From assembly GCA_022758985.1 (NCBI GenBank), contig JAEMQC010000098.1:1-20872 (forward strand): 20,872 nt of DNA. Reading direction: 5' to 3'. This DNA is from Campylobacteraceae bacterium. GTDB lineage: Bacteria > Campylobacterota > Campylobacteria > Campylobacterales > UBA6016. Positions 8,880 through 14,862 of this stretch are shown piece by piece (the stretch's first letter is position 1; each line of letters starts with the position of its first letter). Under the pieces are notes generated by a model, which was not told where the DNA came from, did no database searches, and saw nothing but the letters and a program-made list of their open reading frames with translations. The translations under genes were made by a program, and so were the position numbers.

Positions 8880-9868
8880 ACAAATTGCTCCATAAGTCTC
8901 AAATCGCCCTCGAAAAGAGACCTCATATCCGACGTGTTGTTAAGCAGCATAGAGAACCTCTCTACACCAAGTCCAAATGCGTATCCGCTGACGTTTTTAT
9001 ATCCGACGGCCTTAAATACGTTCGGATCTACGATACCGCATCCGAGTACTTCCAGCCAACCGGTGTGTTTGCACACTCTGCACCCGTCGCCGCCGCAGAA
9101 TACGCATGAGATGTCTACTTCCGCCGACGGCTCGGTAAACGGGAAAAAGCTAGGGCGAAATCTCACTTTTACATCGCCGAACATATATTTCAAAAACTCT
9201 TCAAGAAGCGATTTTAGGTTGGCAAACGATACCTTGTCACCCTCTTCCACTACAAGACCTTCTACTTGATGAAACATCGGCACATGTGTAAGGTCATAAT
9301 CGCGCCTGCATACCGCACCGGGAGCTATCATGCGGATGGGCGGTTTTTGAGAGAGCATCGTTCTTATCTGTACGCTCGACGTGTGCGTACGAAGAAGCAT
9401 GGAGTCTTTCATATAGAAAGTATCTTGCATATCTCTGGCGGGATGGTGTTTTGGTAGATTGAGAGCTTCGAAGTTATTAAAATCGTTTTCGACAATCGGT
9501 CCAGTCTCTATTGAAAAATTCATAGAGATGAAATACTCTATCATCTTATCCATAGTAGAAAGTACCGGATGTAAAGCTCCCGCAGAAGACTTGGTATGAA
9601 GCAGCGTAACGTCTATCTTCTCTTTTTCAAGCTGTTCTTTGAGAGCCTGTGCGGCAAGCTTCTCTTTTTTGGCCTCAAGCGCACTGCCGACGCTTTCTTT
9701 TATGTCGTTTAGCTCTTTTGCCAGCAGTTTTTTCGCCTCAGGGTCAAGCTCTTTCATCCTAAGAAACTCGGCAGCCAAAAAGCCTTTTTTGCCAAACACT
9801 CCTATCCTGATGTTTTCAAGCTCTTCGAGGTTTTTTGCGGCCTCTACCTTTTTTAGCCAATCTTGCAA
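8876..9868 (-). CDS. pheS: phenylalanine--tRNA ligase alpha subunit
   Basis: PheS is the catalytic class II subunit of phenylalanyl-tRNA synthetase. The 330-aa protein has an N-terminal coiled-coil arm (about 1-85) followed by the catalytic domain. Visible are GALHPV, the NFEALNLPKHHPARDMQDTF stretch, motif 2 (RTHTSSVQIRTM to CRRDYD, MFHQVEGLVV) and motif 3 with GLGVER. An insertion with four cysteines, C255-x2-C258-x4-C263-x2-C266, looks like a zinc knuckle and is, from memory, also present in Campylobacter PheS. The start is a TTG at 9868-9866 with AAGGAA 7 nt upstream; no in-frame ATG is nearby. It is the first gene of the leftward operon-like run, transcribed from the shared divergent promoter region. 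Confidence 0.96.
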   Translation of the reverse strand: MQDWLKKVEAAKNLEELENIRIGVFGKKGFLAAEFLRMKELDPEAKKLLAKELNDIKESVGSALEAKKEKLAAQALKEQLEKEKIDVTLLHTKSSAGALHPVLSTMDKMIEYFISMNFSIETGPIVENDFNNFEALNLPKHHPARDMQDTFYMKDSMLLRTHTSSVQIRTMLSQKPPIRMIAPGAVCRRDYDLTHVPMFHQVEGLVVEEGDKVSFANLKSLLEEFLKYMFGDVKVRFRPSFFPFTEPSAEVDISCVFCGGDGCRVCKHTGWLEVLGCGIVDPNVFKAVGYKNVSGYAFGLGVERFSMLLNNTSDMRSLFEGDLRLMEQFV

Positions 9869-9923
9869 TTTAAATTTCCTTGATTTTTCTGGGGTTCGTT
9901 TATGTTATTTTACTATAGAGTTC

Positions 9924-9929
9924 ATTATA
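9924..9929 (-). promoter_or_regulatory. predicted -10 box of the pheS operon
   Basis: The minus strand reads TATAAT here, about 55 nt upstream of the pheS TTG. It is embedded in the 8-bp palindrome ATTATAAT (9924-9931), which supplies the -10 for both directions. A second, weaker match (TATAGT) lies about 10 nt closer to pheS. No classical -35 is apparent, as expected in Campylobacterota. No Phe-rich leader peptide or attenuator is visible in the short leader. Confidence 0.55.
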
Positions 9930-9931
9930 AT
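9926..9931 (+). promoter_or_regulatory. predicted -10 box of the HIT-family gene
   Basis: TATAAT on the plus strand, 31 nt upstream of the HIT-gene ATG, gives a predicted leader of about 25 nt. The leader contains a strong AAGGAG at 9950-9955, 7 nt before the ATG. The hexamer overlaps the oppositely directed TATAAT used for pheS. Confidence 0.55.
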
Positions 9932-9962
9932 AGGCGCAAAATTTGTTACAAGGAGCTCGATA

Positions 9963-10322
9963 ATGACGGTATTTCATAAAATTTTGGCCGGCGAGATACC
10001 ATGCTCGAAAGTGTACGAAGACGAGTATACGTTGGCGTTTCACGATATAAACCCAAAAGCGCCGATACACATACTGGTAATACCTAAGGTTTTTTCAAAA
10101 GATTTCGAAAACGTAGGAGATGAAGCGCTCATACACATGACGAAAGCAATAAGAGAGGTTACCAAGATAACGGGTCTAAACGAGAGCGGATATAGACTGA
10201 TTACCAATGTAGGCAAAGACGGCGGGCAAGAGGTACCGTATATACACTTTCATGTTCTTGGCGGCAAAAAATTAAAATGGACGCACCTAGTAGACGAGAC
10301 GGAGAGTCACAAGGCGATGTAA
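9963..10322 (+). CDS. HIT-family (Hint-type) nucleotide-binding protein, 119 aa
   Basis: Proteins of this group are small cytosolic phosphoramidases or nucleotide hydrolases acting on AMP-linked substrates; the natural substrate is usually unknown. The sequence shows the Hint core: FHKILAGEIPCSKVYED at the start, AFHDINPKAPIHILVIPK, SGYRLITNVGKDGGQEV, then the signature region ending HFHVLGGKKLKW. The catalytic middle His of HxHxHxx is kept, but the first His position is Tyr (Y-I-H-F-H). The ATG at 9963 is chosen because AAGGAG stands 7 nt upstream and the protein starts as Hint homologues do. The same frame is open further upstream but there it runs antisense through pheS. It is divergent from pheS, as in C. 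jejuni, and ends in its own terminator. Confidence 0.93.
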   Translation: MTVFHKILAGEIPCSKVYEDEYTLAFHDINPKAPIHILVIPKVFSKDFENVGDEALIHMTKAIREVTKITGLNESGYRLITNVGKDGGQEVPYIHFHVLGGKKLKWTHLVDETESHKAM

Positions 10323-10337
10323 ATCGCCTGCTTTTTT
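10312..10337 (+). terminator. intrinsic terminator of the HIT-family gene
   Basis: A 7-bp perfect stem (AGGCGAT at 10312-10318, ATCGCCT at 10323-10329) closes on the 4-nt loop GTAA, a GNRA-type tetraloop that contains the gene's own TAA stop. Six T residues follow at 10332-10337. It fits in the 16-bp gap before the convergent osmC-family gene. On the minus strand there is no T-run after the hairpin, so it should work only rightward. Confidence 0.8.
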
Positions 10338-10338
10338 G

Positions 10339-10806
10339 TTACTCGCCGCAGCAGCAACCGTCCATGCCCTCCTCTAGATACTCTTCGCCGACTTTAGCTA
10401 TTTTGACTTTATCGGCTATCTTTGCCCCGTTTAAAAGTATCGTATAGCTCATGTCGACACAGTTTCTGACACTATTCATTGTTGAGCAATATGTCTCAAC
10501 GCTGGCCATAACCCACCTTCTAACCGTCGTATCGTCGGCATCGCACTCTACATTGTAGATAAACTCAGCGGCATTGAATTTTTTTGGGAAATCTTCATTT
10601 CTGACATATTCGGCTTCCATCGAGAAGCTTTTCAGGGCAATTTTGTTTTTTTCGGCCATAGATACTATATCTACGCCGGAGCAAGATATAAGCCCAAGCG
10701 CAAAATATTCGAGCGGCGTTACCTTTGATGGATCTATGACGAACGAGCCGTTAGCGGCCTCGGCATTAAAAGTTTTATCGTCCGTATGCGTAATTTTCAC
10801 TTTCAA
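10339..10806 (-). CDS. OsmC/Ohr-family protein, probable thiol peroxidase
   Basis: Family members reduce organic hydroperoxides with a pair of reactive cysteines, usually recharged by lipoyl or other thiols. The 155-aa protein has the two expected cysteines: C42 in the TPLEYFALGLISCSGVDIV stretch, which starts the central helix, and C107 in VETYCSTMN. The usual CP after the second Cys is CS here, so the subgroup is closer to YhfA-like OsmC proteins than to Ohr. Oddities are an additional C88 and C116 and a C-terminal tail of three consecutive cysteines (C151-C153, GCCCGE). The start is TTG with AAGGAG 8 nt upstream, embedded in the last codons of the histidine kinase gene 2 nt away. A GTG two codons later would be too far from that site. 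It ends the purL-purH-kinase run. Confidence 0.85.
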   Translation of the reverse strand: MKVKITHTDDKTFNAEAANGSFVIDPSKVTPLEYFALGLISCSGVDIVSMAEKNKIALKSFSMEAEYVRNEDFPKKFNAAEFIYNVECDADDTTVRRWVMASVETYCSTMNSVRNCVDMSYTILLNGAKIADKVKIAKVGEEYLEEGMDGCCCGE

Positions 10807-10808
10807 GT

Positions 10809-13313
10809 TTAAATCTCCTTATAGTTAATAGAGGCTATCTCTTTATCAAGGCTTTCGATTAGGCTATAATAGTCGCACTCTTTGACTTCTTTTAAGGCGT
10901 TTTGCTCTATTTGCATAGCAATCATCCTAATATTTTCAAGCCTCAAATTCGCAGCGGCGCCTTTTATCTTATGAGCCAATTCAAACAATTTTTCTAGGTC
11001 ACCGTTCTCGACGGCCGTATTCATATCGACTATTTCAGATACGCTATTTTGCACAAACTCTTCCAGAAGCATCGCTATGCTCTCTTTATCTAGCCCAAGC
11101 CTCTCTTCTAGTAGCTTGACATAATCTGATGTTTTGCCATCAAGATACGCCTCCAAAACCGAGAGCAACTCCTTCTCGTCTATCGGCTTTTGCAGATACG
11201 CATCAAACCCAGCTTCCAAAAATTTCTCTTTGTCGCCAAGGTTCGCATTGGCGGTTAGCGCTACGATCTTGCTATCTTGGGCTCCTCGCTCTTTTATAGC
11301 CTTCATAGCCTCGATACCGTCCATTTTCGGCATATGAATATCCAAAAATACCAACGGATAGTCGCCGCGCTCAAACAAAGATACCGCCTCTTCGCCATCC
11401 TTTGCCAAAACGGCCTCTATTTTGTATTTTGCCAAAAGCACGGAGATTAGCTTTAGGTTAACACCATTATCGTCGGCAACGAGTACTTTTTGTTTGAACT
11501 CTTTTTTGGGCTCTTTTATCGTTTCTGCTTTGGTCGTAGGCTCTTGATTTATAGCCTTTTTTATTTTTGTGGCACAGAGCGGTAGTCTGACAACCCTAAA
11601 ACCATTCTCTTCTCCCGCAAAAAAAGGACTGTCAGACACTAATATCTTGATTGGCTTACCGGTCATATTATCTGCGCTCTTACACACAAATGCAAAATCG
11701 GCATCAAAAGCAGTATCGGAAAGAACAAAGCCGGCAGCTTCAAGATATCTCGTTAAAAGCAGAGCGGTACGCTGATTTAAGCAAGAGTCAACGTGTGCTT
11801 TTACCGCATTTTCGCATACATACGAAGGCTTAGCATCGGCTATTTCAAAATCTATCTCAAACCAAAATCTGCTACCCACCCCCTCTTTGCTCTCAACCAA
11901 AAGCCTGCCACCCATCATAGAGGCAAGGCTAGATGATATAGAAAGACCTAGTCCGGTACCGCCGTATTTTCTTGATATTCCCGCATCCGCTTGCGAAAAC
12001 GGAGTAAATATCTTCTCTAGTTTGTCTTGCGGTATACCAACGCCGCTATCCTTCACCTCAAACAATACCTTTATTTTATCGCCGTTCACGGACGAGGCGG
12101 TTATATTGATCTCTATCTCTTTGCCATCCGGCGTAAATTTGATAGCGTTAGAGAGAAGATTTGAGAGTATTTGGCGAAGCCTGAGCGGATCGCCTATAAG
12201 TTTTTTTGGCAGTCTCGGATCTATGAAACTTAAAAGCAAAATCTTTTTCTCATAAGCCTTTACGGCAAAGAGGTCGACTACCGGTTCAAATTCGCCCAAA
12301 GGTTCGAATTCGCATTTCTCGATATCAAAAGAGCCGCTTTCAAGCTTCGAGTAGTCCAAGATATCGTTAATTATCGACAATAGATTCTTTCCGCTAGACT
12401 CGATAATAGAGAGATACTCATCCATTAGCGCTTTGCTTTGCACCTCTTTTAGAAGCGACGTAAATCCAAGCACCGCGTTTAGCGGCGTTCTAATCTCATG
12501 GCTCATGGCAGCCAAAAAGTCGCCCTTTGCTTTTTCCGCAATCTTGGCCTGCATTAGAGCGTTTTCCAAAGCCGTAATGTCCGTTCTAATGGATATAAAC
12601 TCTTCTATTTCGCCATTTTCGTCAACTATGGGCAAAATCGTAGTGTCGACCACATAAGTCTCCCCGTTTTTGGCAAGATTCTTTATTTTACCGCGCCACA
12701 TTTTTTTTTGAGTTATAGTACTCCATAGCTCTTCAAATAGGGACTTTGGCGTATCTGGATGTCTTACTATATTATGCGGCTTGCCTATCAGCTCTTCGAC
12801 GGTATATCCGGATACTTTGCAAAAATGGTCGTTTACGTAAGTAATGACGCCGTTAATATCGGTCTTTGAGACAAGATTTGAGCTGTCAACGGCGCTTTTA
12901 TACTGCTCCAACAGAGCGCTTTTTTGCCTATTGTCTCTTTGAAGATTTACTATTTGCTCAACGGATGTGAGCACTCTTTGGAGCTCCGATATCTCTACCG
13001 GTTTTACAAGAAAGCTGGTAACGCCAAGCTTTATGGCGTCCATAAAGTGCTCCGTATCGTTATGAGCTGTTACGGCGATTATCGGTATTAGCTTATTATT
13101 CTCTCTGACTTTCTCAGCCATTTCAAAGCCGCTCATTTTCGGCATATTGATGTCTGTGATGATAATATCAGGAGAGCATTCTTTATACATAGAGAGCGCC
13201 TCTAGACCGTTTTGGGCAACAATAACCTCTTTTGCCAGCTTTTTTAAAACTCTGGCGAGAAGCGTTCTAATATCCTCTTCATCCTCGGCATAGAGAATTT
13301 TTAAATCAAACAC
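10809..13313 (-). CDS. soluble hybrid sensor histidine kinase, REC-PAS-HisKA-HATPase-REC-HPt
   Basis: The 834-aa protein is a multi-step phosphorelay kinase. Domains: N-terminal receiver (about 4-118; E10, D11, phospho-acceptor D54, T82, K104); PAS (about 138-248); dimerisation/phosphoacceptor domain with H272 in SHEIRTPLN; ATPase with N-box around N385-N389, DSGVGIP at 422-428 and GGTGLGLSI at 451-459; a degenerate receiver-like stretch (about 500-588) with no acceptor Asp; a second true receiver (about 608-724; D614, D615, D658, T687, K709); and a C-terminal HPt (about 730-834) with H781 in AHKIKGAA. No transmembrane segment is present, so it senses inside the cell. The PAS motif NIVRHPDTP and the later MWRG resemble Aer/CetB-type flavin PAS domains. 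The start is GTG with AGGA 6 nt upstream overlapping the purH stop. No output domain is fused, and the partner regulator is not in the window. Confidence 0.9.
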   Translation of the reverse strand: MFDLKILYAEDEEDIRTLLARVLKKLAKEVIVAQNGLEALSMYKECSPDIIITDINMPKMSGFEMAEKVRENNKLIPIIAVTAHNDTEHFMDAIKLGVTSFLVKPVEISELQRVLTSVEQIVNLQRDNRQKSALLEQYKSAVDSSNLVSKTDINGVITYVNDHFCKVSGYTVEELIGKPHNIVRHPDTPKSLFEELWSTITQKKMWRGKIKNLAKNGETYVVDTTILPIVDENGEIEEFISIRTDITALENALMQAKIAEKAKGDFLAAMSHEIRTPLNAVLGFTSLLKEVQSKALMDEYLSIIESSGKNLLSIINDILDYSKLESGSFDIEKCEFEPLGEFEPVVDLFAVKAYEKKILLLSFIDPRLPKKLIGDPLRLRQILSNLLSNAIKFTPDGKEIEINITASSVNGDKIKVLFEVKDSGVGIPQDKLEKIFTPFSQADAGISRKYGGTGLGLSISSSLASMMGGRLLVESKEGVGSRFWFEIDFEIADAKPSYVCENAVKAHVDSCLNQRTALLLTRYLEAAGFVLSDTAFDADFAFVCKSADNMTGKPIKILVSDSPFFAGEENGFRVVRLPLCATKIKKAINQEPTTKAETIKEPKKEFKQKVLVADDNGVNLKLISVLLAKYKIEAVLAKDGEEAVSLFERGDYPLVFLDIHMPKMDGIEAMKAIKERGAQDSKIVALTANANLGDKEKFLEAGFDAYLQKPIDEKELLSVLEAYLDGKTSDYVKLLEERLGLDKESIAMLLEEFVQNSVSEIVDMNTAVENGDLEKLFELAHKIKGAAANLRLENIRMIAMQIEQNALKEVKECDYYSLIESLDKEIASINYKEI

Positions 13314-13321
13314 GCATTTTC

Positions 13322-14860
13322 CTAGTGTAAAAAGTGTCTAAATCCAGTAAAATACATAGCCATACCATGTTCATTCGCCGCAGCGATTACTTCGTCATCC
13401 CTCATGCTGCCTCCCGGCTCCACGATAGCCGATACGCCGACGGTTGCGGCAGCGTCAATAGAGTCGCGGAATGGGAAAAATGCTTCAGAAGCAAGCACCG
13501 AGCCTCTAAGATCAAGAGCCAAATCTTGCGCTTTTCTAATAGCTGCTTTTGCGGCATCAACACGGCTTGTCATACCCATACCTATCGCCACCATGGCGCT
13601 ATCTTTGACATATACGACGCAGTTTGATTTTGTTAGAGCCGCTACTTTATAGGCTATCTCTATATCTATAAGCTCTCTTGCGTCGGCAGCTCTTGTTGTC
13701 ATCAGCTTTGCGTTTTTAAGCTCTTCGTCTTTTACCTCGTCTTCATCTTGTACGACTACGCCGCCCATTACATGCCTAAAGTCGTTTACATCTTTGATTT
13801 TCGGCAGGTATCCGTTGCCGCCGTGAAGCTCGAATAGTTTGATTCTTTTTTTGGCTTCAAATACCTCTACGGCCTCTTTCGTGATTTTCGGAGCTATCAG
13901 CACCTCAATATATGTCTCGTTGATTTTAAGAGCCAGCTCTCTATCAACGGTACCGTTGACCGCCACTACGCCGCCGTATGCGGATACCGGATCGCACTTG
14001 AGCGCTTCTATGTAGCTTTCAAGCAATGTGCCTTTGAGCGCAAAGCCACATGGATTAGCGTGCTTGATGATTGATACGGCAGGTCTATCGCCGAAGTTTG
14101 CCGCCAATTTTACCGCTCCGTTGATGTCCGTTAGATTGTTAAAAGAGGCTTCGCCTTTTATAACTCTCAGGTTTTTTGACCAGAAGCCGTCAAATTCATA
14201 CAACGCCCCTTTTTGGTGAGGGTTTTCGCCGTATCTTGTGTCAAAAGCCTTAGAGGCAGAGATAAATAGCTTGTCGCCAAAACCGCCTTTAAATCTCTTG
14301 TTCATGTAGTTTGCTATCATGCTGTCATACGCCGCAGTATGCTCGTACGCCTTTATCATCAAATCTCGTCTAAATTCAAAGTCATCTTTGCCTTCTTTGA
14401 TAGCCTGAAGCACCCTTGCGTAGTCCGCAGGGTCGGTGACAATGAGTACATCTTCAAAGTTTTTAGCCGCACTTCGCACCATCGCAGGACCGCCAATGTC
14501 GATGTTTTCGATTATTTCGTCAAAATCATCGGTTCTCTCGATTGTCGCCTTAAACGGATAGAGGTTTACGCAAACTAGGTCTATTCGCTTGATGCCAAAC
14601 TCTTTTGCGGTATCCCTATGTGCTTTGTCTTTTCTTTTATGCAGTATGGCGCCGTGCACCATCGGGTTTAGTGTCTTTACCCTGCCATCAAACATCTCCG
14701 GAAACCCGGTAAATTTGCTGATATCTTTGGCTTTTATCCCCTCGTCAGTCAGGCTCTTTAGCGTACCGCCGGTACTTACTATCTTGTAGCCCATCTCTTT
14801 TAGCCCTTTGGCAAACTCGACTACCCCGCTCTTATCGGATACGGAAATTAATGCTCTCAT
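13322..14860 (-). CDS. purH: bifunctional AICAR formyltransferase/IMP cyclohydrolase
   Basis: PurH carries out the last two steps of IMP synthesis: formylation of AICAR using 10-formyl-THF, then ring closure. The 512-aa protein has the N-terminal MGS-like cyclohydrolase domain (about 1-145), opening with ALISVSDKSGVVEFAKGL and containing STGGTLKSL and NIDIGGPAMVRSAAKN. The formyltransferase domain follows, with RYGENPHQ, K266-H267 in IIKHANPCG, DPVSAYGGVVA and the terminal SDAFFPF-like region (here ASEAFFPFRDSID) and GGSMRDDEVIAAANE. The ATG is 2 nt after the purL stop, with AGGA about 9 nt upstream. Order purL-purH in one transcription unit gives coordinated purine synthesis; the kinase gene follows 8 nt later. 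Confidence 0.96.
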   Translation of the reverse strand: MRALISVSDKSGVVEFAKGLKEMGYKIVSTGGTLKSLTDEGIKAKDISKFTGFPEMFDGRVKTLNPMVHGAILHKRKDKAHRDTAKEFGIKRIDLVCVNLYPFKATIERTDDFDEIIENIDIGGPAMVRSAAKNFEDVLIVTDPADYARVLQAIKEGKDDFEFRRDLMIKAYEHTAAYDSMIANYMNKRFKGGFGDKLFISASKAFDTRYGENPHQKGALYEFDGFWSKNLRVIKGEASFNNLTDINGAVKLAANFGDRPAVSIIKHANPCGFALKGTLLESYIEALKCDPVSAYGGVVAVNGTVDRELALKINETYIEVLIAPKITKEAVEVFEAKKRIKLFELHGGNGYLPKIKDVNDFRHVMGGVVVQDEDEVKDEELKNAKLMTTRAADARELIDIEIAYKVAALTKSNCVVYVKDSAMVAIGMGMTSRVDAAKAAIRKAQDLALDLRGSVLASEAFFPFRDSIDAAATVGVSAIVEPGGSMRDDEVIAAANEHGMAMYFTGFRHFLH

Positions 14861-14862
14861 GA

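Noticed and set aside
9639..9962. Upstream extension of the HIT-family frame by over 100 codons.
   Set aside because: The extension is antisense to the start of pheS, crosses the divergent promoter, and precedes a strong AAGGAG-ATG start that matches the family's N-terminus.
9869..9962. Attenuator or Phe-rich leader peptide controlling pheST, as in E. coli.
   Set aside because: The predicted leader is only about 50 nt, with no short Phe-rich frame and no hairpin followed by a T-run.
13311..13319. ATG at 13317 as start of the histidine kinase.
   Set aside because: It is out of frame with the kinase and meets a TGA after three codons; the GTG at 13313 has the properly spaced AGGA.
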